A stretch of DNA of 64,000 nt from Scatolibacter rhodanostii. GTDB lineage: Bacteria; Bacillota; Clostridia; Oscillospirales; Acutalibacteraceae. Under the pieces are notes generated by a model. That model was given only the letters and a program-made list of their open reading frames with translations. It ran no database searches and was not told the DNA's origin. Of this stretch, positions 43,571-52,711 are shown piece after piece. The position numbers and the translations under genes are program-made. Location: NCBI RefSeq assembly GCF_900197595.1, contig NZ_FZLO01000003.1:62001-126000 (forward strand). The letters are read 5' to 3'. The number at the start of each line of letters is the position of its first letter. The stretch's first letter is position 1.

Positions 43571-44497
43571 TTATGCCTTTTTCTTTACCGCATACCACAG
43601 TTCAACATAGCCCATATTAGAGTCTCCGCCATACACCTCGAAATTCATGCCGTTCGCCTGTTCGTATTCGGCAGTAGGAAGCCATTCTGAATAAAAGCGC
43701 TTGTTGAGACGGTTGACGACTTCGACAACTTTATCCCATTTGAATTTTTCAGATGGGAATATGGCCCATGTATGCGCTGGGATATTCGCGACAGTATACC
43801 CATCAACCTTGCTGCTTTTACCCTTAAAAGCGCATTGCATGTATGCAAATGTACCAGGTTCCGTTTGCTTGTAATCACATACACCGTGTACTTTACATAA
43901 GCCGGGATTGACAAATGTCGGCAAATCCCCGGCGTCCGCCACAAGTTTTTCATATGCACCGTTTGCATGATTTTGATTCCACAACTCATGCGGATTATTT
44001 AGATGTATAACATTGTCATGGAGAATATCTGCATTCATACTGCTTCCGTCTGTTCTAAAAATACCTTCGTAGCCAAAAACCTGAAACGCCTCTTTGTTTT
44101 CAATTCGATAATCCATTTCTTTCTCTCCTTTGATTGAAATTTGGAAAGAAATTCTTGGGTATGCTTTAAGCGTTACACCATCGGTGCGCGCTTCCGTCGG
44201 TGTAACTCCGTGGAGTGTCTGGAACGCGCGTGAAAATGAAACAGGCGAATCGTAACCATACTTTAAGGCTAAGTCAATAACCTTGACATCACTGCTTTGC
44301 AGTTCGATTGCCGCCAGCGTCAGCCTTCTTCTGCGAATGTATTCCGTGAGCGAAATATCGGTCACGAATGAAAACATCCGGTAAAAGTTGTACGCCGAAC
44401 AGCAAGCGATCCGCGCCAGTGTACCTTGACAAATCTCGCCCGTAAGGTTATCTTCCACATACGCGAGTGCCAAACTCATGCGGGTTATTAAGTCCAA
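43571..44497 (-). CDS. AraC family regulator with GyrI-like effector domain
   Basis: About 308 residues. The N-terminal double HTH (about 1-105) has CSAYNFYRMFSFVTDISLTE, YIRRRRLTLAAIEL and YGYDSPVSFSRAFQTLHGVT; the C-terminal part (about 125-308) is a GyrI-like small-molecule binding domain (HTWAIFPSEKFKWDKV). A TTG start at 44495-44497 is preferred because GGGGGGA sits five bases upstream and family members begin DLITRM at this point. The Met six codons later is the alternative. Signal and targets unknown; multidrug-type ligands are typical for the domain. Confidence 0.88.
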   Translation of the reverse strand: MDLITRMSLALAYVEDNLTGEICQGTLARIACCSAYNFYRMFSFVTDISLTEYIRRRRLTLAAIELQSSDVKVIDLALKYGYDSPVSFSRAFQTLHGVTPTEARTDGVTLKAYPRISFQISIKGEKEMDYRIENKEAFQVFGYEGIFRTDGSSMNADILHDNVIHLNNPHELWNQNHANGAYEKLVADAGDLPTFVNPGLCKVHGVCDYKQTEPGTFAYMQCAFKGKSSKVDGYTVANIPAHTWAIFPSEKFKWDKVVEVVNRLNKRFYSEWLPTAEYEQANGMNFEVYGGDSNMGYVELWYAVKKKA

Positions 44498-44669
44498 GAA
44501 TCTCCCCCCTTTCAACCAAAGTATAGATGATAGATTGAGTGTTGTCGCAACATTTTTAGCCGAGTTTTGTTTGGTATATTGTATAAATTATCTGCTTCAC
44601 AGATTCCTATGCGTCTAAATTAGGCAGATCCAAGACTCTGTACCTATACTATCATAATTTTGGATGTAT

Positions 44670-44711
44670 AAAAAGACATAGCCCTCCCTTGACGGGAAGC
44701 TATGTCTTTTT
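44670..44711 (-). terminator. Terminator after tRNA-Leu
   Basis: AAAAAGACATAGC and GCTATGTCTTTTT pair around a short inner stem; T-tract on the minus strand. It starts at the tRNA 3' end. Confidence 0.85.
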
Positions 44712-44797
44712 GGTGCACCCAAGAGGACTTGAACCTCCATGAAGTTGCCTTCATATGGACCTGAACCATACGCGTCTGCCAATTCCGCCATGGGTGC
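44711..44797 (-). tRNA. tRNA-Leu (anticodon CAG)
   Basis: 87 bases including encoded CCA. Acceptor GCACCCA/TGGGTGC, D-arm GGCGGAATTGGCAGACGC, anticodon stem TATGG/CCATA around TTCAGGT with CAG in the anticodon place, a long class II variable arm (TGAAGGCAACTTCA), and T-arm GGAGGTTCAAGTCCTC. Single tRNA followed by its own terminator. Confidence 0.97.
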
Positions 44798-44945
44798 ATA
44801 TTTTTTATTGCTTTGATATTATATCATTCGACATTATTATTGTCAACATCTTTTTCCCTTCATGCCATCTACCGATTCAGTATTGCCTGCTGTTATAAAT
44901 GTATTCATAGCTCAATTTTATTAGTCTCTTTTTATTCCTTTGTAT

Positions 44946-44988
44946 AAAAAAGCGGCAACCAAAGGAATCCCTTTATTTGCCGCTTTCC
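44946..44988 (-). terminator. Terminator of the esterase-epimerase operon
   Basis: AAAGCGGCAA and TTGCCGCTTT pair; the minus strand continues TTTTTT. Confidence 0.88.
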
Positions 44989-45003
44989 TATTTAAGCTAA
45001 ATT

Positions 45004-46080
45004 TCAGTCAACAAGCATTGATAAAAGATAAAACGGTGCTTTATCTTCTTCTGTAGCTTCTATAATTTCAATTTCAATCGTATGATGCTTTCTTTCTTCA
45101 TGATGTAAAACAGATTGCAGATATAAGCAGTTGCCCCATGTCTCTTCAAAATTGCCATCTAAAATGACAGCAGTTGTTTCGTCGCCATCTATCACAAGCT
45201 TGGCAACAGGCGATGGTTTCCAAATTGTCTTGCGATACTGCACCGCTAAACACGAACATTCTACTTCAAAAGCAATTTTATCTCCTACTTTAGAACCTGT
45301 CCAACCGTTTTTAAAGAAATCTCTGTACCCTTTCTTTTCTTCTGTGTCAACCCTGAATCCTTTTAACACAGGAGAAGAATTTAAGATATTCCACCTTTGA
45401 ATCTGTTCATATGCATTAGCTGTAAGAGGCTTAGGCAATTCGCTTGGACATACTGTTTCTATTTGTGAAGACTTCGCATGATCCAACAGTTTTATGATTT
45501 CTCCTGCTACTAGTGCATGACCTTTGTCATTTGGGTGCAATCCGTCTGCTGTCAATTCATTGCGCGTATAGGTACCATCTTGTATAGCCTGATACAGTGT
45601 ACTTTTCATGCTAACACAAGGAATGTTATAATTTGCGGCAACCGCATTATGATAGACTTCTGCATTTTCTCCTGTATCATAAAACACATTATTTAGTACC
45701 ACAACAGCTGCTTCCGGATTCCAGCGCAAAATTCTGCGCAGTACAGCTTCGAATGTTTCTTGAAAAAACTCATCGGCTCCGTCATTGACACTGAAATCCA
45801 CCACTACAAAATCGGGTTGATAAATTAGCAAATCTTGTGTCATTCTAGCTGCTCCAAATAAAGAAGATGTTCCTCCCACACCAGCATTGACAAAGTCAAA
45901 TTTTGTTTGGGGATAATTTTTTTGCCACCATTCATAGACCTGATAGGCATAATTGAGTTTATCGGAAGTAGCCGCACTACCCTGTGTAATAGAGCCTCCT
46001 AAAAAACCAATTGTCAAAGGCGTGCCGCTTTCAGCTTTTTCCATCATGTTCTTTAATCGCGATAAAACTGGTTTTTCCAT
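45004..46080 (-). CDS. SGNH hydrolase with C-terminal beta domain (CE17-like acetylesterase)
   Basis: A 358-residue esterase. SGNH blocks: GFLGGSITQG with Ser30, NAGVGGTSS, FSVND with Asn99, and TADGLHPND with Asp179 and His182. The C-terminal 140 residues (about 215-358) form a beta-rich domain such as a carbohydrate-binding module. This two-domain layout resembles the CE17 mannan acetylesterases of gut Lachnospiraceae. No signal peptide, so it would act in the cytoplasm on imported oligosaccharides. It is third in an epimerase, CE2, SGNH gene string; 47 bases separate it from the CE2 gene. Specificity inferred from context. Confidence 0.85.
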   Translation of the reverse strand: MEKPVLSRLKNMMEKAESGTPLTIGFLGGSITQGSAATSDKLNYAYQVYEWWQKNYPQTKFDFVNAGVGGTSSLFGAARMTQDLLIYQPDFVVVDFSVNDGADEFFQETFEAVLRRILRWNPEAAVVVLNNVFYDTGENAEVYHNAVAANYNIPCVSMKSTLYQAIQDGTYTRNELTADGLHPNDKGHALVAGEIIKLLDHAKSSQIETVCPSELPKPLTANAYEQIQRWNILNSSPVLKGFRVDTEEKKGYRDFFKNGWTGSKVGDKIAFEVECSCLAVQYRKTIWKPSPVAKLVIDGDETTAVILDGNFEETWGNCLYLQSVLHHEERKHHTIEIEIIEATEEDKAPFYLLSMLVD

Positions 46081-46127
46081 TGACGTTCATCCTCCCTTGC
46101 GTTTACCATTATATTTTGATTAAACCA

Positions 46128-47174
46128 TTAATCTTCCCAAACAGGAATATCTAGTCCGTTAAGATAGGCTGCTAATTCGTCTGCCATTTCTTCAGCTTCA
46201 GGGATTCTCAAATGACCTGGTGTGCCACATCCATTTCTTTTAAATAAGAAATGTTGCACTCTCTCGTCATCCAATCCCTGACAAACTTCTTCAATGGCTT
46301 TGTCCCAATTTGCGTCATGATTCAAAAGAGTTGTGGTCAGCAAAATCAGAGCTTTAGGATATTTCTCTCTGATATTCAAAACCAGTTCTCTATATTTGTT
46401 TCTCCAAATAACAGCTTTTTCTCCTGTGTAATCTTCTTTCATATAGTTTTCTGGATTGCTGTCGTTCTGGGCAACCGCAATAATAACTACATGTGGTGTA
46501 TAACGGCTAAAATCCCAATCTGTTAATCGGTTCAGCTGGGGGATATAGTGCAATTTATTCCATACGGAATCCATACCAGGATAGTGAGGCGGTGACACCC
46601 AACCCGTCCCTGTGACCAAAGGAATTCCGCCTTGCGCTACATCATGCAGTTCTGCATTCAGTTTTCTGGCTGTCAACCACGCATATGAATAATAACTATT
46701 GGAGTATTGTCCATGGTGCTCAGGGTCTGATTGAGCTATGTAATCCAATGCTTCAGAGACTTCTCCTGCTGAAACGGAATCTCCATAGACTTCGATTCTT
46801 CTCACCGGTTTTGCCGGAGCAGCCAACAGCTGTCCTCCTTCTGACAAAACAAGGCTTTCTAACATAATAACATGACAGCTATCCTGTCTTTTAAAGAACA
46901 ATACATCATGTTCTTTATCTACATCTTCATCTACTAAAGCAACAATTGTTTGTCCGCTTTCAGCAATTTCCCATTTTTTCTCTTCACCATCTATGATAGC
47001 ACCTACATAATTTGTCCAATATACTTTTTGATTGCTTAAAGTCAGCTCTGCCTTTCTGCCACGAAATTTGAAATGTAGACTCGATGCCGGATAAATCATT
47101 TCTGGCTTTTGGGGATTCGTCACGTCAATTCTGCCGCTGTACACAAGTTCTTGATTGTCTAGTGAAATAACCAT
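46128..47174 (-). CDS. CE2-family-like acetylesterase (jelly roll plus SGNH)
   Basis: A 348-residue two-domain esterase. The start at 47174 is preferred because GGAG lies seven bases upstream; an in-frame ATG 75 bases earlier has no ribosome site. The N-terminal beta domain (about 1-120, VYSGRIDVTN and SLHFKFRGRKAEL) precedes the SGNH domain with VYGDSVSAGE (Ser133), AVAQNDSN (Asn237) and GTPGHLRIPEAEEM (His321). This fits CE2, which deacetylates xylan or glucomannan at O-6 and other positions. No signal peptide. Middle gene of the trio. Confidence 0.88.
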   Translation of the reverse strand: MVISLDNQELVYSGRIDVTNPQKPEMIYPASSLHFKFRGRKAELTLSNQKVYWTNYVGAIIDGEEKKWEIAESGQTIVALVDEDVDKEHDVLFFKRQDSCHVIMLESLVLSEGGQLLAAPAKPVRRIEVYGDSVSAGEVSEALDYIAQSDPEHHGQYSNSYYSYAWLTARKLNAELHDVAQGGIPLVTGTGWVSPPHYPGMDSVWNKLHYIPQLNRLTDWDFSRYTPHVVIIAVAQNDSNPENYMKEDYTGEKAVIWRNKYRELVLNIREKYPKALILLTTTLLNHDANWDKAIEEVCQGLDDERVQHFLFKRNGCGTPGHLRIPEAEEMADELAAYLNGLDIPVWED

Positions 47175-47326
47175 ATTAACTCTCCTGTTTTCTACCCATA
47201 TTTTATCCGCTTCTTCCTTATTTTCAAAAAAGTAAGCGGGTATTTTCATTCAACAAATGAAAATGAAGGTACTTTTCCTATCTTATCGTACAATAGCGTG
47301 ATTTAATTTGCAGTCATCAATAGATT

Positions 47327-48499
47327 TCAGATTTTCTGCATTCTATTGATGACTTCGATGCACATTCTGCCATTATGATAAGGACATTTCCAAGGTTCCA
47401 CAATCGGTTTCTCAAGTGGTTCTCTATTTTTGTCCAAGCCCCAAAACCACTCTCCGCTGCGTTCATCTACCAAATCATTGCGAATATATCTCCAAATATC
47501 TTTGGCAGCCTGCAAATATTTTACTTGCTCGGGTTCTTTTTGATATGCATTTAGAAAACCGACTACAGCTTCTGCCTGCACCCACCAAACTCTGGTTGTG
47601 TCTACTTTTCCGCTTTCTGCTTCATTGCAAAGAGAATTATCAATGTAAGCACGCTCATAGATGTTTTGGGCAATTTCAGATGTAACTCCTAAAAGTTTTA
47701 CTGAATAGCTTTCATCTCCCAAAACCTCCAAAGCACGGTCTACAAGCCATGAAGTTTCAATATCATGCCCATAGGAGTACAAATCGATTAAACTATTCCA
47801 ATATTTATCAAAGAAAACCTCTTGTCTCCCCAATTCTTTGTTATAAACCTTTTCAGCGATTATATCAAGCATCGTACGCAGTTTGTCAGCTACTTCTTCA
47901 TGGTGGCTAACACGATATAGCTCGGTATAGGCCTCTAAAACATGCAATAGCGTGTTCATGGTCTTCTCAGCCATCACCCCATTTTCAGACAGTTTATCGT
48001 TATCTGCCGGCAAAAAAGAGCGGTCGAATGCTTCAAGATAGCCATATTCATCTGTACATTTTTCTTCTATCACATGATAGAGTTCTTCGGCCAGCTTAAG
48101 TGCTTCTTTGTCGCCAAACGCATCATAGTAAGAAGATAACGCATAAATAGCAAAAGCCTGATTATAGGTATGTTTTGTGCTGTCAGAGATTTTTCCATCA
48201 TAGGTCACTGACCAGAAGACACCGCCGTACTCTTCATCAAGGCAATGTTCTTTTAAAAAAACATAAGCTTGTCTTGCATCTTCGCGCAAATTTTCTTCCT
48301 GCAAAAGTAGGTAAGCATTGGAGAAAAACCATAAAATGCGGCTATTGAGAATACAGCCTTTTTCATATTTTTCATCTACCGAGAGATCAAAATCCATATA
48401 GCCGTAGTATCCGCCATTCTTTTCATCCTTGAGTTTTTCCCAAAAAGGAATAATTTCTTTTGTTAAATGCTGTTTGATTTCTTGCTCAAACGTACCCAT
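47327..48499 (-). CDS. Cellobiose 2-epimerase (AGE family)
   Basis: A 390-residue (alpha/alpha)6-barrel epimerase, close to the roughly 390 residues of Ruminococcus albus cellobiose 2-epimerase. It begins TFEQEIKQHLTKEIIPFWEK, with GGYYGYMDFDL, LNSRILWFFSNAY, GGVFWSVTYDG, STKHTYNQAFAIYALSSYY and SYGHDIETSWLVDRA (catalytic-type His), and WWVQAEAVVGF. Start at 48499 with GGAG; a longer frame upstream lacks a ribosome site. It would convert cellobiose or mannobiose to the C2 epimer for phosphorolysis. First gene of the trio; no mannoside phosphorylase nearby. Confidence 0.9.
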   Translation of the reverse strand: MGTFEQEIKQHLTKEIIPFWEKLKDEKNGGYYGYMDFDLSVDEKYEKGCILNSRILWFFSNAYLLLQEENLREDARQAYVFLKEHCLDEEYGGVFWSVTYDGKISDSTKHTYNQAFAIYALSSYYDAFGDKEALKLAEELYHVIEEKCTDEYGYLEAFDRSFLPADNDKLSENGVMAEKTMNTLLHVLEAYTELYRVSHHEEVADKLRTMLDIIAEKVYNKELGRQEVFFDKYWNSLIDLYSYGHDIETSWLVDRALEVLGDESYSVKLLGVTSEIAQNIYERAYIDNSLCNEAESGKVDTTRVWWVQAEAVVGFLNAYQKEPEQVKYLQAAKDIWRYIRNDLVDERSGEWFWGLDKNREPLEKPIVEPWKCPYHNGRMCIEVINRMQKI

Positions 48500-48720
48500 A
48501 ACATTCTCCTTTTTAATGACCATCATTTCATTCTGCACCATTATTTTTTCAATTTCATGTGCAAATGTCAACATTCATGCATAGCTTAATTAAATTTATC
48601 ATACCATTATCAGACCTGACAATCAATCATTTTCTCTCTGTTTTTACTCTTTTTTTACCTTACATATTCATAAAAAACAGATAATCTTCTAACTATGATG
48701 AATTTTACCTTTAAAAGCAT

Positions 48721-48759
48721 ACAAAAAAGCTGTCGGACAATATCCAACAGCTTTTTTGT
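48721..48759 (-). terminator. Terminator after flavodoxin
   Basis: ACAAAAAAGCTGT and ACAGCTTTTTTGT pair with an inner GGA/TCC; T-tract on the minus strand. Confidence 0.85.
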
Positions 48760-48773
48760 AGTATATTTTTATT

Positions 48774-49184
48774 TTATTGAGCAATTTTAGTGCCGAACTC
48801 TTTGCACTCATCGCCAGTAGGTGCATCATTAACAATAAGCGCCTCTGTCACAAGTTGTGCGCCGGCATTCTGCATACGTTCTGACCAATCTCTCATCCAC
48901 TGACCGTCGCCCCAGCCATAAGAACCGAAGAGAGCTACTTTTTTACCAGACACTGAAGCTTCGATAGAAGAAATGAATGGTTCAAATTCAGATTCTTCCA
49001 ACACCTCATCGCCCATAGAGGGACATCCCAGTGCCAAAACATCGCAGTTTACATCGTCAGCACTTGCCTCTGCAACATTTTTGACAGCAACAGTTGCACC
49101 TGCCGATTCAGCACCCTCTTTGATGTAATTAGCCATAGCTTCTGTATTGCCGGATCCAGTCCAAAAAATAATATTAATTTGCAT
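48774..49184 (-). CDS. Flavodoxin (short chain)
   Basis: A 136-residue FMN electron carrier. The phosphate loop is WTGSGNTEAMA near residues 8-18; the isoalloxazine loops are ALGCPSMGDEVLEE and LFGSYGWGDGQWM. Length fits short-chain clostridial flavodoxins, which replace ferredoxin when iron is scarce. It lies 48 bases after the DUF3793 gene, with which it forms an operon behind a promoter with metal-regulator-like operators. Confidence 0.95.
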   Translation of the reverse strand: MQINIIFWTGSGNTEAMANYIKEGAESAGATVAVKNVAEASADDVNCDVLALGCPSMGDEVLEESEFEPFISSIEASVSGKKVALFGSYGWGDGQWMRDWSERMQNAGAQLVTEALIVNDAPTGDECKEFGTKIAQ

Positions 49185-49232
49185 CTCAACTTCTCCTTTT
49201 ATGTTCTTCGTTCTTATATGAACTTCACTTTA

Positions 49233-49865
49233 TTACATGGCTTTAAGCCTATTTGCTGCCACATGGATAGGAAGCGGTTTATGTAATAAGTGAAGGGCAT
49301 AGCTTTGTGCTTCATCAATTTGTCTAAAAATCTCTTGTGCTCTTTCAACATCGTGATATACTTTCCAATAGCGGCACAAAAGACAATTTTTTCCCCCATT
49401 GATGATAAATGCCTCTACATCTTCAGGCGGATAACCCAAAAACAGACCAATTTCATGTGGAAAATCCTCTGTTTGCAGTCGTTTTTTTAGACGTGCAAGC
49501 ATTGTTCGAAACTCTTGTGCAGATGAATCATAGCCATAATGTTCAAGAATAGACAAACTCAACGGCTGAACTAAAGCCTCTTCTATTCTTTGTTGGTCAT
49601 AAATGAAAACCAAAACTGATTTAGAAGAAACCTGCATTTCTTCTACCTTCAAATTTGTCGCTTTACATAGAGCTCGCTGCCTTTGACGAAAAACAGACAT
49701 ATAGTTGGTGCTGATACGAAATAGAACAGCAGGTTTAGCCCCTCTAATTACCGGTGCAGTTGAATAAAGAAAAAGATTCTCAATATACTGGCGGTCATCA
49801 TTTATCTGTAGATCTCGTGTCGATTCTAACTGCTTTTCTGTTGCATACGGTAATGGATACGACAA
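49233..49865 (-). CDS. DUF3793 family protein
   Basis: About 210 residues. Features of the family: APVIRGAKPAVLFRIS near the N terminus, a central KSVLVFIYDQQRIEEAL, and the motif HEIGLFLGYPPEDVEAFI followed by GKNCLLCRYWKVY. Start uncertain: TTG 49865 has GAGGTG five bases upstream, GTG 49871 is in frame. The function is unknown. DUF3793 genes often stand beside flavodoxin and iron transport genes, as here, so an iron-limitation role is likely but inferred. Confidence 0.88.
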   Translation of the reverse strand: MSYPLPYATEKQLESTRDLQINDDRQYIENLFLYSTAPVIRGAKPAVLFRISTNYMSVFRQRQRALCKATNLKVEEMQVSSKSVLVFIYDQQRIEEALVQPLSLSILEHYGYDSSAQEFRTMLARLKKRLQTEDFPHEIGLFLGYPPEDVEAFIINGGKNCLLCRYWKVYHDVERAQEIFRQIDEAQSYALHLLHKPLPIHVAANRLKAM

Positions 49866-49888
49866 AATCACACCTCGCCCCTACATAG

Positions 49889-49904
49889 GTTAGTTTATTC
49901 TAAC
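49889..49904. promoter_or_regulatory. Operator-like inverted repeat 2 (GTTAG-N6-CTAAC)
   Basis: GTTAG, six bases, CTAAC. It overlaps a possible -10 TAGAAT on the minus strand and lies 24 bases before the DUF3793 start. It shares form with the repeat at 49987. Confidence 0.55.
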
Positions 49905-49986
49905 TTTGTGACAAATAAAAAATCTCTTCTTCGTGACAATTCTTGCGGTAAAATGTCTACACAATATTAGTTTGCCCATATCATCG

Positions 49987-50038
49987 ATTAGTCTTGGCTA
50001 ACACAATATAGATTATCAAACTATCCTACTTTTGTCAA
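49987..50038 (-). promoter_or_regulatory. Promoter with operator-like inverted repeat 1 for DUF3793-flavodoxin
   Basis: On the minus strand TTGACA (50033-50038), 17 bases, TAATCT (50010-50015). The repeat ATTAG-N6-CTAAC (49987-50002) falls at the expected start site. Placement suggests repression. The form recalls DtxR/IdeR-type sites, but the regulator is unknown. Confidence 0.65.
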
Positions 50039-50140
50039 GTGGTTTTCCTACGGTTCATCTATAATATTTTTTATTTGAACCGTCCTCATTCTGTCTCTGC
50101 TGAATCATAACTTTTGTTAATTATCTCCTTGATACAAACA

Positions 50141-50182
50141 AAAATCATCTCGCTTGGCACCTAGCCAGCAAGATGATTTTCG
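50141..50182 (-). terminator. Terminator of the ger operon
   Basis: AAAATCATCT and AGATGATTTT pair with an inner GCTTGG/CCAGC; T-tract on the minus strand. Confidence 0.85.
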
Positions 50183-50219
50183 TCGCATCATTTTTATTGC
50201 TTACACTCGCAGGTAGTTA

Positions 50220-50441
50220 TTACGGTTTATATGAAATCCCCATTGATTTTAGTGCTTCTCCTAAAGTAAGCAAAGTGCTCGGCACTTGTATTTTATAATT
50301 CCACAAAACAGCTAACACTAAAGCTGGAATGAAGAAAAATAGTAGCGCAGCAATCCCTTTCCACGAACGCTTCCGAATGAGCGGGAGCAAATCAATCCAA
50401 GCAATAATAGCAAATACAATTACAATGGCTAAAATACCCAT
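50220..50441 (-). CDS. Small two-helix membrane protein of the ger operon
   Basis: A 73-residue protein with two predicted membrane segments (GILAIVIVFAIIAWIDLLPL and IAALLFFFIPALVLAVLW). ATG 50441 follows AGGAGG by six bases and lies one base after the gerB-type stop, so it belongs to the operon. Some germinant receptor operons carry a small fourth membrane subunit (GerD-like or 2TM protein); this may be such a subunit. Family not otherwise recognised. Confidence 0.78.
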   Translation of the reverse strand: MGILAIVIVFAIIAWIDLLPLIRKRSWKGIAALLFFFIPALVLAVLWNYKIQVPSTLLTLGEALKSMGISYKP

Positions 50442-50442
50442 A

Positions 50443-51543
50443 TTAAGCCTCCTGCTTTTTAGGATTTTTTTTGAATTTGGCAACAATTATCGTCACCAAA
50501 GGAATTATAAACTCATAAACTGTCCACAAAAAAGGTATAGTTTCTTGCCCTGAAGTTGAATGCGCAATTCCAGAAGGATATAACGTCATACTATAAAACA
50601 CTATAAATGCACCAGCTGACAATACTAATCGTTTATAAGCTTTTGTTTTGAAAAGGTGCGCCATTGCTATGACAGAAACATAGTATAAAATTACAATTTT
50701 GAAAAATAAAAGAATAATTAAGATGATGGCAAACAAAATTTCAATTCTACTCATTGAGACTCCAAAATTGGCAAGATGAAGGGTCACTAAAGAAGGAACC
50801 GTAAAAACGTCCATAATATTTCCCAATACCGCAATATCTCTCAAAACAACCATAAACACGGTGATAGCTCCCAAAATAAATCCAATAAACAGATTTTTGG
50901 TAATCTCTTTGTTAGATTGCTTGACGTTGGGATGAATCATCAAAAACACGACCAATTCCCCAAAAGGAATGGCAGTGACAATATGTGTTCCTTGGATATA
51001 TTTAATGATAGGCAACCGGAAAGACGGTAGAAAATTCTCAAAATCCATTTGATAGACGACCAAAAGCGTTGAGATAATGACAATAACAACCGCAACAACT
51101 GAAAAAGCAGTGCTATATTTTCCCACAAGATCAATTCCGCCTCTGACTGCAATGGCTGCTACAACAATACACATGAGTATTAACACCACCATAGGCGTTT
51201 CTCTCGTAGCCGTTAATTTTGTAAAATTACCTAGGTCTATTAAATTTAAAGCGGACAAAGTAAAAAAGAAAAAAAGATAGAGTACACCCAAAATTTTTCC
51301 TATCACTTTACCATACGTTTCTTCAAATATCTCTAGCAGATTTTTATCAGGAAAAACGATCATCAACCTTCGGTAAACCCATAACATTAAAAGGCTGAAA
51401 ATAGAACCAAGCAAAATAACAAGCCATGAATCTTGCTTTGTCACTCCAGAAACAAATGAAGTCAGCAACCCTGACGATTGGATAAAACAGGCAATTGCAA
51501 ACATAAATTGTTTGCCAGAAATTCTGCCCTTATCAATTCTCAT
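50443..51543 (-). CDS. Spore germination protein, GerB/GerKB family
   Basis: A 366-residue membrane protein of the APC-type germination permease family with about ten helices, the B subunit of a GerA-class germinant receptor. Marks: GRISGKQFMFAIACFIQSSG, then IFEETYGKVIGKILGVLYLF and FPFGELVVF-like IPFGELVVFLMIHP. The start at 51543 is taken from GGGGAGG six bases upstream; the two preceding in-frame codons are less well placed. It overlaps the gerC-type gene by 11 bases. Confidence 0.93.
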   Translation of the reverse strand: MRIDKGRISGKQFMFAIACFIQSSGLLTSFVSGVTKQDSWLVILLGSIFSLLMLWVYRRLMIVFPDKNLLEIFEETYGKVIGKILGVLYLFFFFTLSALNLIDLGNFTKLTATRETPMVVLILMCIVVAAIAVRGGIDLVGKYSTAFSVVAVVIVIISTLLVVYQMDFENFLPSFRLPIIKYIQGTHIVTAIPFGELVVFLMIHPNVKQSNKEITKNLFIGFILGAITVFMVVLRDIAVLGNIMDVFTVPSLVTLHLANFGVSMSRIEILFAIILIILLFFKIVILYYVSVIAMAHLFKTKAYKRLVLSAGAFIVFYSMTLYPSGIAHSTSGQETIPFLWTVYEFIIPLVTIIVAKFKKNPKKQEA

Positions 51544-52711
51544 CATTTCCCTCCCCAATCTCTAGCGGTTCTACAATTTTTCCTGTAGTCGGCAATTTTA
51601 CTTTCACTTGAATATCAAGCTCAATATGAGAAAAGACTTCGTCCCAGTTCTCTTTCATTTTTTCCCATTCATCTGGATGTCTTCGCTTCATGGATACTCC
51701 AAACTCATAGATATCTGCATTTAAACTCTGTGCTTTTTTAAAAGTATCTTGCATTCTTTGTTGAATGCTGTCTTCTGCTACTTGTGATAAAGTTGCCGCT
51801 AGTTCTTGCCCTTGCAATCCATCAAAACCGCTTAACTCACCAATTTCAACGTTAGCATCTACCTCAAAAACAACTTTCAAATTACCGTCAGATTTGATTT
51901 CCATTTTCCTTTTTGTATTAAGCTTTTCGATGTTAAATACAGCACTTCCTTTTTCATGCTCTGATGTTATATTACATCGCTTGACGCTTCCCATTGACCA
52001 TATATAACTAATCATTTCATCCGCCGTCAATTGACCTATCATTTTATCATTTTTAAACACAGCCAAGCCGTCTATTTTAAGCCCTTTTTTATCGTCTTCT
52101 CCCGTTACAGATATAATAGGCGCCATTGGCGACGAGGTTTCGTCACGCAACCGAGACATGAAATCAAACATGCGAAACTCGTAATTGTCTGAAATCCTAC
52201 TTAAGTCCTGCATCATCCTTGAAATATACATGCCTGAAATTTGATCTTGCTGTAATTGCGCACTCAGCACTTCTTTTGCTTCTCCCTCAGCCACCATGAT
52301 TAGCACTTCTAAACGTGCCTCTTGCGAACGAAGAAACCAATCAATCCTAGATTCTATTCCCTCTTTTGCTAAATCTTCTCCCAAAATCAGCACCTGATTA
52401 TGAGGCAAAAGCATGGTTCTACTGCTGTTGCGATTAAGTTCGTTTAATCCCTCTAGCATTGTTTTTGCTTTTGTCTCCATAATAATGGTCGCACTGGACG
52501 CACCTGACTCTTCTGAACCGCCTGATTCAGAATGTGGTTTTCCAATTTGTAAGGCTATATTCATATCTTCGTTGTTTTCTTCTGATTTGTCGAGTCCAAT
52601 CCCTGTGACAATAAACAAAGTATCTAACTCGTGATTATCCCAACAACCTGACAATAACAGCAAAAACGGAAAACAACCCAGCAACAATACTATTTTCACT
52701 AATTTTTTCAT
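51533..52711 (-). CDS. Ger(x)C family germination lipoprotein
   Basis: A 392-residue lipoprotein, the C subunit of the receptor. Signal and lipobox: MKKLVKIVLLLGC and LLLLSGCWDNHELD, with Cys23 lipidated. GCWDNHELDTLFIVTGIGLD is the family's start. Later marks are LLPHNQVLILGEDLAKEG and the C-terminal domain with INADIYEFG-like SLNADIYEFGVSMKRRHP. It overlaps the gerA-type gene by four bases (ATGA). Confidence 0.96.
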   Translation of the reverse strand: MKKLVKIVLLLGCFPFLLLLSGCWDNHELDTLFIVTGIGLDKSEENNEDMNIALQIGKPHSESGGSEESGASSATIIMETKAKTMLEGLNELNRNSSRTMLLPHNQVLILGEDLAKEGIESRIDWFLRSQEARLEVLIMVAEGEAKEVLSAQLQQDQISGMYISRMMQDLSRISDNYEFRMFDFMSRLRDETSSPMAPIISVTGEDDKKGLKIDGLAVFKNDKMIGQLTADEMISYIWSMGSVKRCNITSEHEKGSAVFNIEKLNTKRKMEIKSDGNLKVVFEVDANVEIGELSGFDGLQGQELAATLSQVAEDSIQQRMQDTFKKAQSLNADIYEFGVSMKRRHPDEWEKMKENWDEVFSHIELDIQVKVKLPTTGKIVEPLEIGEGNDEN

